64,000 bases of DNA from Hypomyces perniciosus. Taxonomy: Eukaryota; Ascomycota; Sordariomycetes; Hypocreales; Hypocreaceae. The stretch spans positions 1,364,001 through 1,428,000 of the forward strand of contig SPDT01000007.1 in the NCBI GenBank assembly GCA_008477525.1, given 5' to 3'. Positions 55,739-64,000 of the stretch are shown here, piece after piece. Under the pieces are notes generated by a model. The model searched no databases, was not told where the DNA came from, and saw only the letters and a program-made list of their open reading frames with translations. A program made the position numbers and the translations under genes. Position 1 is the stretch's first letter. Each line of letters starts with the position of its first letter.

Positions 55739-57322
55739 TTATGCCCTCTCGCTGCCCCTTAGTCTCACGGCCTGTCCGTACTTTTGAAGCTTCGTAATCA
55801 ATTGGTCACCCTGGCGGACGAGGTCCAGGTACTGCTTGTTCTTGTCATCGGGACGGTTGGTCTCGATAACGCCCTTTCCGGAGACGCGGTCGATGGTGCA
55901 GGGGGTACGACCGGCTGCAATGAACCTGGCAAGATCCCTATAGAGAAATATGTCAGCTCAGTCTTTTTTTTGCCGGTTATGTATTTAGAACAGTGCTTAC
56001 CGGTCCAGGAAGTCAACAGTGACGCCAAAGTCGTTAGCCATGCTCTCAAGGCCAACAACCCTGTAGCTCTGCAGCAATTGCTGGTAGGCACGGAGACGCA
56101 TCTCGCGGATGAACCAGCTCTTGTGCTCATGGAGGTAGCGGTCGTGGTTAAGGAACTGCTCCTCAACTGAGGCCAGCGACTGGAAGAAAGTCTTGTAGTT
56201 GCCGTTGTACAGACTGCTGACCAACAGGGCCAGTGGGCTAAAGTCGATGGCCATCTCGGCCTCGGGCTGGTCGGTGTTGTATCCCAGAGTCGTCAGGTTA
56301 ACCGCCGTCGTGGCAGCTGTCTTGGGGGACTTATCCCCGGTGGTATCATCGGCGCCAGGCCCTGCGCTCAGGGCACCAGTGAGGGCTAGGAGCTTGTCTT
56401 CACCATCACCCATGATGGCCTTGATCTCGGGGGCATCGACGACCTTCGACTTGAAGTCTACACGCTTAAGGGAGACGGAGCCGGCCAACACGGAGTAGAC
56501 GACGAGGTTGGAGTAGGTGCAGAGTTCGTAGCTGGTGAAGGTGGAGAGAGAGTCGAGCAGGAGCGGCGCCGCGGCGCTGTAGGCGCGGACGGTGAGGAGA
56601 TACAGGCCCTCGTAGGCCTTGAGTCGGTTACGGCGGTCCCAGTCGCCGCCAGAGTCGACAAGGGCCTTGGCTCGTTCGACGTGCTTCTTCACGAGGGGCT
56701 TGTCGGCGTAGAATAGTCCCATGCGTATTATGGCGAGGACGAGATCGATCTTGGTGCCCAGGATGCCTGTCTTCTCAAACAGGCTTTCGTACTCGGCAAT
56801 CGACTTGTCCTATATAGAGAGTCAGCATCTGTGTGGCATTCATGCTTGAAGGCATCCCCCTACCTTGTCGCCTACTCGAGCCCAGAAGTCTGCCCGCTTG
56901 CCTTTGGCAGCCATGACCTCTGTGTCTCCAGCCTGCTCCTCCGCCTCATCCTCCTCCTTCTGGAAATCAGCCAGCTCTTTGTCATTGTCCTCCTTCAGCT
57001 TTGTATACAGGTCCTCGTCCCAGGGCAGGCTCACAGCCGTGGCCGCAGCCTTGGTCGCCACCATGCCAACTAAGCTCGATTTCCTGCTCAACGGCTTACC
57101 CGGTGCTGATGAGCCGCCCTCGCCTACCGCGTTCAGGATGCCGTCGATAGGATGTGCCAGATACCGGTAAAAGGGCGCCATCTTGTCCTTGGTGATGGCA
57201 TCTTGCAGCGCTTTCACGGCCGCTTGCTGGCCCTGTCTCGTGGCGTAGGCATTTGTAAGAGTGAAGACGTGCTGGGACAGCGGCAGCAGGGGCCACTTGA
57301 CGTATTGAGGATCCGAGCCCAT
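55739..57322 (-). CDS. rpn7: 26S proteasome regulatory subunit Rpn7 (PSMD6)
   Basis: Lid subunit of the 19S regulatory particle. Three exons: 57322-56864, 56809-56001 and 55937-55739; introns GTAGGG/ATATAG (phase 0) and GTAAGC/CTATAG (phase 2); 488 residues. The N-terminus MGSDPQYVKWPLLPLSQHVF is typical for the fungal protein. The Rpn7 helical domain shows RVGDK-DKSIAEYESLFEKTG joined across intron 1 and ILGTKIDLVLAIIRMGLFYA. The PCI domain includes FITSY-like STFTSYELCTYSNLVVYSVL and ends with DFLDRDLARFIAAGRTPCTI across intron 2 and IDRVSGKGVIETNRPDDKN. The tail LQKYGQAVRLRGSERA is conserved. An acidic insert (ADFQKEEDEAEEQAGDTEV) lies near residue 120. Converges on alt1. Confidence 0.95.
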
Positions 57323-59118
57323 GGCGACAACAGCTCTGTCTATGTGCGTTCACGGTTTTGGGTCGGGCTGTCTTGATGAGGGGTTGTGTATGTTCGTAGT
57401 TCGAGGACGATTGATGACGAAGTGGTGGTTCTGGCCTAGAGCTCCGGGCAACAAGGCAAGGCCAGGCAAGGCACAGGAGCTGGTTGCTGTTCATAGTGGG
57501 CGGTGGGTGGCCCGGGCGCAAGGCTTCAGCAGGACACGCACTACCAACCTAGACGACCTACCCTAGAGTCACGTCATCACTTAGTTGGGCCAGAGGGCTA
57601 TTGTTGGGATCTATCATCTATTACTATCTATTATCATGGCCATGAAAGCGGGCATTGATCACACCTCTTCGAGTCAAACTTGGATATTAGAGTTCTTCCA
57701 ACGGCGTCTGAACCACCAAGGTGAATAGTATTATACGGAGGTAGTGCTCTCGTCTAAAAGCCACTAGATAGGTAAGGAAGAGAATATTGGACTAGGAACC
57801 CTGATATCCTAAACCTTGACGTCTTCGCCTCTGTGGCTATAAGAGCTATAGGTAAGGTTAATTAAGGTCTGGGATCGAGCTGCACCGGTTGGCCATCATG
57901 TGCTTTATACACCCTTTGGACATAATGGAGCCGTCCCGTTCCGTCCGTGTATATGCATGTGTAAGAGATCCATCCACGTTCACCTGGAAGCCCAGTTACC
58001 AGCAGCTACTGCCGACAGAGAAGTCGGCGACTGATCGTAAATAGTCTGCGGGATGGACTCTGACCTCCAGTTCCAAGGTCCCCGATCTCCCATAACTGCC
58101 GCGAACTAACCGGCGAGGCACAAGCGAGGCACCCCGTCAACCCGTGACCTCAGCCCTTCGAGTGAGATATACAGACAGCCTCAGATCGTCGGTGCCGCAA
58201 GGAACACTCCGACGGTGAGGAGAATACGGAGCATCACTGAACGATTTGACCGATGTAATAGTGATCAATTGATGGTGACCAGATGCCGAAATGAAACGAC
58301 AAGGCCTCTTTTTCGCACGCAATGGCCTGCGTTGGTAAGATGTAAGTTGAGCCAACGTTCGTGAATACGAATTCGATAGCAACCAGGTTGGCATCCGTAC
58401 ATTGTAACGAGAGGTACCTGTGTGCATCAGAAGTGAAGTGCATCGGAAGCGATCTGCAATGTTGTCTTGAACTCCTTCTGTGGACGTACATGCGTCCTCC
58501 GTACGACCCACATCCCGTCGTAACCTTGCGAAGCAGGCTGTTGTCAATGCTGCAATTACTGCCCCTGCGGTTTTCGATAGATTGTTTGACCCGAAAGCGA
58601 TTGACTGCAGCATTGGACCCCTGACTCGGTCATCGAATCATCGTGAAGCCGAATTTCATCGCATTGACCTAAATTTAGAGTATTCGGCCTGAGAGTGAGA
58701 AAGCAATTCTTGGCCACAACCAAGTAGTAGCCAATGTAAGGAGACGTGAGCATGACAGCAATTCCGTTATCGTATGATTTGCGGGTGCGTGAAACAATGG
58801 AAGAAGTACGTTGCCAGCAATGTCTGAGTTTTTGCCCAGTCAATGTGATCTGCAACATGCAGTACGACCCTAAGTTACATGCTCCCTGGCAACGGTCAAG
58901 CTGAAAACTTGCCATCTAACACAATGATTTGTTCAGATGCGCCATATTCTGGCTGGCGACATGCTCGCATATTGATCGGGGTTGGCACCAGTAGTGTAGG
59001 TCAATGTCTACGATGAGGCTTCTCGGCCATCCTCTTATACCTGGCCTGGGCACACTGGTCAGTCTCTAGTTCTCCCTCGTTACGACTCTAGTCCGTAACA
59101 AGACTGACGGCTTTCAGA
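57323..59118. other. 1.8 kb spacer between rpn7 and the O-methyltransferase
   Basis: No recognised coding sequence. One minus-strand frame (58137-58613) is open for 158 codons but has no domain, no codon-use signal and no homology I recognise; I do not call it. No repeat pair found. Confidence 0.5.
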
Positions 59119-60546
59119 ATGAGCTCCCAAACTTCGACCATTGGCTTTCTAGCCACCGAAATTGCGACCCAGGCGAAAGTTCTGGAAGAATACTTTGAGT
59201 CTAGCCAAACACCAAAGCCATCTTTCGACAGTGCTGGTCCCAGTACAGTTCTTCCGAATGAAGCCCCGGGATTTGCCCACGATGCTAGGGCTGCTCTGGC
59301 AGACGCGGCGTTCAAGCTTTTCCAGCTGGCAATGGGTCCTTCTGAACTCATGTCAACTGTCAGATCGAATGTAAGACAGAAGAAATCTGAACCCCCCGGT
59401 GGCCCACTCACAGGGCATGGAGATAACCGTGCAAATAGTATCAAACAGCATTTGCACTCCATTGGCTGTTTCACTTCAAAATCTTTAGCTTCATCCCTTT
59501 GGATGGAATCGTGTCATACGATGATGTTGCAGCGGCTGCTCAGGTTCCGGTTTCGCAACTCAAAAGTGTCGTGCGGATGGCTGTGGCGAGCTGTGTATTT
59601 GCTGAACCAAAGCCCGGGATGATCCAACACAATGCCTTCTCCATCATGTTTGCCAAGAACCCAGAGGTGATTGACGGAAACAACTTCACCTTCGAGGTTG
59701 CGATTCCTACAGCTGCCAAGATGGTGGAAGCAACTGAACAATGGCCGGACAGCGTGCAAAGCAACCAGACAGCGCATAACCTCGCTTTTGGCCATGGCCT
59801 GTCAACATTTGAGTACATGTCTCAGGATGAGGCACGCATGAGGCAGTTCTCCAACTTCGCAAGGAGCTCAAGCGACGGGGCGAGCATGGATCCAATGCAT
59901 CTTGTCCGTGGGTTTGACTGGTCTAGTCTTGGGGAAGAAGCTCTTGTCGTTGATGTAGGACACACTCACCAAACCCGCTGATGACTGGCAGATTGCTGAT
60001 TGATAATAGGTTGGCGGCTCGTCTGGATATTGTTCCTGGGCGGTGGCGGATGCGTTTCCAAAACTTCGATTTGAAGTTCAAGATCTTCCGTCCATGGAGA
60101 GGGTTGCCACGCAATTCCTCGACTCACGAGACCAGAAGATCTCGTCTCGAATATCCTTCCGCGCCCACGACTTCTTCCAGGAACAGCCAGCCCACGGCGC
60201 GGATGCGTATCTCCTGCGGATGATCCTCCATGACTGGCCAGATGCCGAGGCTATTTCAATACTGAACTGCATCTCCCGTGCCATGAGCCATCAGTCAAGG
60301 ATCATCATCATGGACACAGTGCTCCCAGAGCCAGGCGAGATCGCGCTCACGGCGGAGAGGGCCCTCCGTTACAGAGACCTGGCGATGAAGCAGCATTTTA
60401 ATGCCAAGGAGAGATCGATGGACGAATGGTTGGACATTATTCACAGGGCAAATCCATGCCTTGAAGTGCAGGAGATGAATCGTCCGCCCAGCAGCGAGAT
60501 GGCTGTGATGGTGCTGAGCTTTGAGAGACGCAGTGGAGAATCCTGA
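59119..60546 (+). CDS. SAM-dependent O-methyltransferase (plant-type, methyltransf_2 family)
   Basis: Three exons: 59119-59370, 59439-59954 and 60010-60546; introns GTAAGA/AAATAG and GTAGGA/AATAG, both phase 0; 434 residues. In raw DNA the frames look broken, but splicing gives a complete protein. Residues 1-100 form the dimerisation part with FALHWLFHFKIFSFIPLDG restored at the first junction, then a winged helix (GIVSYDDVAAAAQVPVSQLK). The SAM motif ALVVD-VGGSSG (252-262) is restored exactly at the second junction. The catalytic histidine is H330 in RMILHDWPDAEAI. This family methylates hydroxyl groups of polyketides and other small aromatics in fungi. No polyketide synthase or other cluster gene is near, so it is an orphan enzyme here. 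Confidence 0.87.
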
Positions 60547-60934
60547 TGCATTCCAGAGGTGGAAATATCGACAGAGATGATAACAAGTGATATGAGATTA
60601 TATAATTTACCGGAAATTTAAATCTAGTAAAAAATGAAGCAGTTATAACTTATGTGCTTGAAGTTGGTGACTGAGCTAAGATACTGCATACCTACATAAG
60701 TACATACGTAGCTCCAAGTTTTGGCGCACTTCTGCAGGCGGAAAGCAACAGGGAGAAACGAAACAGCTCGCACTCCAGGCGAATTTCCAAACTGCATCCT
60801 CCATTTCAGCACAACAACAAGCCCTAGGGCCCAGACATTTACCTTGCTACGCAACCCCTAAGCGAGCCCAATTGATTTCTTATCCAGAGCGAAGCTATCG
60901 AAACAACACCACGTCGATAATATCATAACTTGCA
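60547..60934. other. Spacer upstream of abd1
   Basis: 3' region of the methyltransferase and promoter of the cap methyltransferase. No gene or repeat supported. Confidence 0.5.
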
Positions 60935-62401
60935 ATGGCAGGGCACGACCGCGACTCGGTGGATGATGCCCCCCCTAGGAGGAAGTACAACAAGCGACCG
61001 GCTGAAGACGACGCCGACGATCTTCCCCAGCCATACAACGCAAACTCGCTCCAGCCCGCCAAGCGACGCGCCGTCTCCCCATCTGAACAGCCCAGAAAGC
61101 TGAAACGTCCCGGAGCTCGCGCCCGCATCTCTGAGACTGAGCGTGAGGCTATCCGCCAACGCCAGCTCGAACGAGATCGTCAGGCGACCGAAGCAACATC
61201 GGTCCAAACTGCAGATGACAACAAGGCACGTGGAATTAACGATGTGGTCAGGGAACATTACAACAGTGTGCCCGAGCGTGGGCGTAACTGGCGGACGAGC
61301 GAAAGCAAGATCAAGGGCTTGCGTGTCTTCAACAACTGGATCAAGAGCTGCATCATCCAGCGCTACTCACCCGACGAGGACCATGCCCCGGGCTCGCGAG
61401 AGATGGGCCGCTCTAGTGGCAGAGAACTTCTCGTTCTCGACATTGGCTGCGGCAAAGGCGGTGATCTTAGCAAATGGCAACAAGCGCCACAGCCTATCCA
61501 GCTCTACGTCGGTCTCGATCCCGCTAATGTGAGTATTGAGCAAGCCAGAGATCGCTTTAGGAGTATGGGATCTCGCGGCGGTCGAGGTGGACGCGGAGGA
61601 CGGTTCAATAGACCTCCGCCTCGTCTGTTCGACGCGCGCTTTCATGTCAAGGACTGCTACTCGGAGAGCATCGAGAACGTGGATATCATTCACCAAGTCG
61701 GCTTTGACCCCTCCCCCATGAACCGCCGTGGCTTCGACGTTGTCAGCATGATGTTCTCTATGCACTACGCCTTCGAGTCAGAGAAGAATGCCCGCATCAT
61801 GCTCCGCAACGTAGCCGGCGCACTTAAAAAAGGAGGCCGCTTCATCGGCTGTATCCCCAACTCCGACGTGCTCGGCGAGCACGTCCGTGCCTTCAACGCC
61901 AAGATGGCCGCTAAGCGCGAGGCTGAAGGCGAGGAGAAGAAAGTCGAAGAGAAAGCCGAAGAGAATGGCGATGGCTCTACCACTCCACCACCCGCCGATC
62001 CTGAAGACGGCGAGGTTGAAGAGGGCGAGGCTGAACCGACCGCCGAATGGGGCAACTCCATCTATCGCGTGCGCTTCCCAAACAAGACCCCCGACGACGG
62101 CATCTTCCGCCCTGCTTTTGGATGGAAATACAACTTCTTCCTTGACGAGGCTGTTGAGGAAGTACCAGAGTACGTTGTTCCTTGGGAGGCCTTCCGTGCG
62201 TTGGCCGAGGACTTCAATCTCGAACTGCAGTTCCACAAGACCTTCCCCGAGATCTGGGAGACGGAGAAAGATGACCGGGAGTTGGGGCCTCTGAGTGAGA
62301 GAATGGGCGTCCGCGAGAGGGGCGGTGGCCCGCTGCTGGTTTCAGATGAGGAGATGGAGGCAGCTAGCTTCTACGTTGGATTTTGCTTTTACAAGGTGTA
62401 A
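60935..62401 (+). CDS. abd1: mRNA cap guanine-N7 methyltransferase
   Basis: Methylates the guanine of the mRNA 5' cap in the nucleus, using SAM. Single exon of 488 residues. The first 100 residues are basic and disordered, then VVREHYNSVPERGRNWRTSE and the helix IKGLRVFNNWIKSCII (substrate and SAM contacts of the family). SAM motif I is VLDIGCGKGGDLSKW (167-181), followed by GLDPANVSIEQARDR, FDVVSMMFSMHYAFES and GGRFIGCIPNSDVL. Late motifs are FGWKYNFFLDEAVEEVPEYV and ASFYVGFCFYKV at the end. Two lineage inserts interrupt the core: an RGG box (SRGGRGGRGGRFNRPP, about 213-228) after motif I, and an acidic Glu/Lys stretch (about 330-368). It converges on gem1. Confidence 0.95.
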   Translation: MAGHDRDSVDDAPPRRKYNKRPAEDDADDLPQPYNANSLQPAKRRAVSPSEQPRKLKRPGARARISETEREAIRQRQLERDRQATEATSVQTADDNKARGINDVVREHYNSVPERGRNWRTSESKIKGLRVFNNWIKSCIIQRYSPDEDHAPGSREMGRSSGRELLVLDIGCGKGGDLSKWQQAPQPIQLYVGLDPANVSIEQARDRFRSMGSRGGRGGRGGRFNRPPPRLFDARFHVKDCYSESIENVDIIHQVGFDPSPMNRRGFDVVSMMFSMHYAFESEKNARIMLRNVAGALKKGGRFIGCIPNSDVLGEHVRAFNAKMAAKREAEGEEKKVEEKAEENGDGSTTPPPADPEDGEVEEGEAEPTAEWGNSIYRVRFPNKTPDDGIFRPAFGWKYNFFLDEAVEEVPEYVVPWEAFRALAEDFNLELQFHKTFPEIWETEKDDRELGPLSERMGVRERGGGPLLVSDEEMEAASFYVGFCFYKV

Positions 62402-62829
62402 TATTTTCTTTCTTTTTGGGGGGAGATCGAGTATGAGCTATAGTAAGACTTCCCGAAGGAGCCATCTTCTCTAGTTGAGATCTTCTTCTACAGTCATGAT
62501 TGTAATTTGCTTAGAATGAAGTTAGCAAGGAATGAAACAGGACGATGCCATCATCAATCCCTTGACGTGACCGTTAGTTATATGCATATCATGAAGAATA
62601 ATAACATTGTAGCTGGGTATCATAAGTTCCGTCTTCTCAGTATCTCAGATAACCACTAATAACTCCTCGCCATGCAGAAAAGGAAATCTCCGAACATTAG
62701 ACTCGAATTATCGTCAAAGGTCCCAGGCTACAGGCGAATTAAAGAAATAATACCTAGTCATGCTTTCCAACATCATGCAGGTAGAGTGGTGAGGGTATGC
62801 CAGAAGACCAACAGGGGGAACTCAAGGTT
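62402..62829. other. Convergent spacer abd1 / gem1
   Basis: 3' regions of both genes; nothing else supported. Confidence 0.5.
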
Positions 62830-64000
62830 TCAAATAGCGTTGGTGGATCGTCGCCAGATCATAACTGCTGCTACAGCCGCGCACGCTGTCGCTCCTAGGG
62901 CAAGGTACAGGCTGGTACGATCAGGGGCTTCTTCCTCGCTCTTCGGGAAAGCAGTGCTTGGATTAGCGGCTGCCTCGGCCAGGGCAACAAAGAGCTCGCT
63001 GATGCTGTTCCAAGTAACGCTGACATGCAAAGGCGTGTTCATGTTGAGAGATGAAGTGTATTGGTCTGGCTGTAGCTCGCTTCGCTGGGTTGTCTTGTCC
63101 TTGTCTGCCTTCAGAGCGGTGTAAACAGATGGCAGCTCATCCATATAGGGATACTTATTCCTTATATCCACAATATGAGAAAACGAGTCCGGATCAGACG
63201 AGTCATAGGCGTAGCAAAGAAGGTCACACGCATCTAGCTTTGCCTGATTCTCCAGAATCGCAGGCTCAAGCTCGCCCAGTTCCTCAAATATCAAGTATAC
63301 CTGTTTGCCTCCAGGAAGCTCGACGCTGTTGACGGCCCGCCGTGGTTTAATGGTGGGGTGGTATAGCCCCTCAAAGGGACGATTCAGGAAGGCGTCGAGA
63401 AATGAAGATTTACCAGCCCCTGATGCGCCTAGGATATAACAAAGGAACACATTCCTCTCGACACGGCCTGGGCGCCTCCTCCTCTTGCGGGACTTTGTGA
63501 CCTTTAGTGCTGCGGTAATCGGATCCTTGGGATTTGGCGGTTCAAAGCCTAGGTAGGCAAGGTACTCGAGAGTTGTTTTGTGCTCAAGGAAAGTGGTCAT
63601 GCTCCACTGAGCTAGCCAGCCTTGCAGGGTGATATATCCAGCCTCATTTCTGACGGTTGAGGAAGGAAAAGCAGAGTCAGCCCAAGAGGATGGCAAACCC
63701 GGTGTGGGGGAGAAGAGGGCTTTAAGCTCCTGGTCGTTTAGACCGCCATCATTATCCCTGTCGAACAGCAGAAACAAGTCGACAAAGAAGCGATAGCCAG
63801 CGGGGCTCAGTTCTGCGGAGCAAAATTCGGGAACCTCGAACCTTGGGTGGAGGAAATTTTCCTCTAGACTTAAACTGTCCGTGTAGTGATATTTGCGCAG
63901 GATGATCCAGATAGTCTCATGCCTTCCCTTTTCCGCATACATCTTGTTCAGGTGTAGGAACCCTCTTTGATCTATGCCCCTTGCCAAGTTCGAGTCCGGT
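62830..64000 (-). CDS. gem1: Mitochondrial Rho GTPase Gem1/Miro, C-terminal part (cut by window edge)
   Basis: Outer-membrane GTPase that controls mitochondrial shape, inheritance and ER-mitochondria contacts. The stop is at 62830-62832 and the frame is open to the right edge, giving about 389 residues; the first GTPase domain lies outside. Visible parts in order: the Miro EF-hand-associated segment ([20 protein letters not shown] with [11 protein letters not shown]), EF-hand 2 [20 protein letters not shown] with all calcium-binding positions, [20 protein letters not shown], the second GTPase domain with P-loop GASGAGKSS and [11 protein letters not shown], and a C-terminal membrane anchor ([19 protein letters not shown]) followed by RRSTNAI. 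This is the tail-anchored design of the family. Confidence 0.95.
   Translation of the reverse strand, partial: PDSNLARGIDQRGFLHLNKMYAEKGRHETIWIILRKYHYTDSLSLEENFLHPRFEVPEFCSAELSPAGYRFFVDLFLLFDRDNDGGLNDQELKALFSPTPGLPSSWADSAFPSSTVRNEAGYITLQGWLAQWSMTTFLEHKTTLEYLAYLGFEPPNPKDPITAALKVTKSRKRRRRPGRVERNVFLCYILGASGAGKSSFLDAFLNRPFEGLYHPTIKPRRAVNSVELPGGKQVYLIFEELGELEPAILENQAKLDACDLLCYAYDSSDPDSFSHIVDIRNKYPYMDELPSVYTALKADKDKTTQRSELQPDQYTSSLNMNTPLHVSVTWNSISELFVALAEAAANPSTAFPKSEEEAPDRTSLYLALGATACAAVAAVMIWRRSTNAI

Noticed and set aside
58137..58613. 158-codon minus-strand frame in the spacer before the O-methyltransferase
   Set aside because: No domain, no membrane or signal feature, mixed codon use and no homology I recognise; likely chance.
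59119..60546. O-methyltransferase as a frameshifted pseudogene
   Set aside because: The apparent frame changes coincide with GT-AG introns of 68 and 55 nt that restore two conserved family motifs exactly.
1..64000. tRNA, rRNA, CRISPR, transposase, reverse transcriptase or viral genes
   Set aside because: I looked for B-box-like GGTTCGAATCC patterns, long direct or inverted repeats and the usual polymerase/integrase motifs and saw none that stand up; a tRNAscan or repeat search could still find weak ones.

Overview
The window is nuclear DNA of a filamentous ascomycete (Pezizomycotina), most likely a eurotiomycete of the Aspergillus/Penicillium/Talaromyces type. The evidence is protein-coding genes on both strands split by short introns (about 50-100 nt, GT-AG plus two clear GC-AG cases), spacers of 0.1-3 kb, and a gene set that is the ordinary fungal core. 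There is no rRNA, tRNA, CRISPR array or recognisable transposon. I rebuilt gene models by joining exons whose phase and protein context agree; splice sites are read by eye.

Layout: (1) 1-7.6 kb: poly(A)-binding protein (cut by the left edge, minus strand), a Hul5/UBE3C-type HECT ubiquitin ligase (+), and a secreted GH125 family protein (-). (2) 7.6-15.6 kb: a gene-free AT-rich stretch, mitochondrial ETF-ubiquinone oxidoreductase (+), a 3.4 kb spacer with a long leader, and the TATA-binding protein (+). (3) 16.5-28 kb, all plus: an FAD amine/sugar-amine oxidase, an SR140/U2SURP-like splicing protein with a C-terminal decapeptide repeat, a Mac1-type copper-fist regulator, an RS-rich conserved protein, the EFM7/NNT1 methyltransferase and a phytanoyl-CoA-dioxygenase family enzyme. 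(4) 28-38 kb: a long gene-free stretch, a C2H2 plus fungal_trans transcription factor (+), a nitronate monooxygenase (+) and an F-box protein (-). (5) 38.5-47 kb: Mediator subunit Med13 (-), divergent ENP2/NOL10 ribosome-biogenesis factor (+), and a small single-pass membrane protein (-). (6) 47.8-57.3 kb: an unrecognised 1133-residue coiled-coil protein in five exons (+), a tiny three-exon gene for mitochondrial ribosomal protein bL33m (-), alanine aminotransferase (+) with a likely alternative mitochondrial first exon, and proteasome lid subunit Rpn7 (-). (7) 57-64 kb: an O-methyltransferase (+), the mRNA cap methyltransferase Abd1 (+), and the Miro GTPase Gem1 (-, cut by the right edge).

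The genes do not form a pathway cluster. They are housekeeping functions (mRNA 5' and 3' end handling, transcription initiation and Mediator, splicing, ribosome assembly, proteasome, mitochondrial metabolism) mixed with single accessory enzymes. The most interesting signals are: an intergenic nonamer family TACGRAGTA far above chance, sometimes arranged as perfect mini-hairpins; a probable dual-targeting arrangement for alanine aminotransferase, facing bL33m; two GC-AG introns; an A-rich leader on the PABP gene; and the unrecognised coiled-coil protein.
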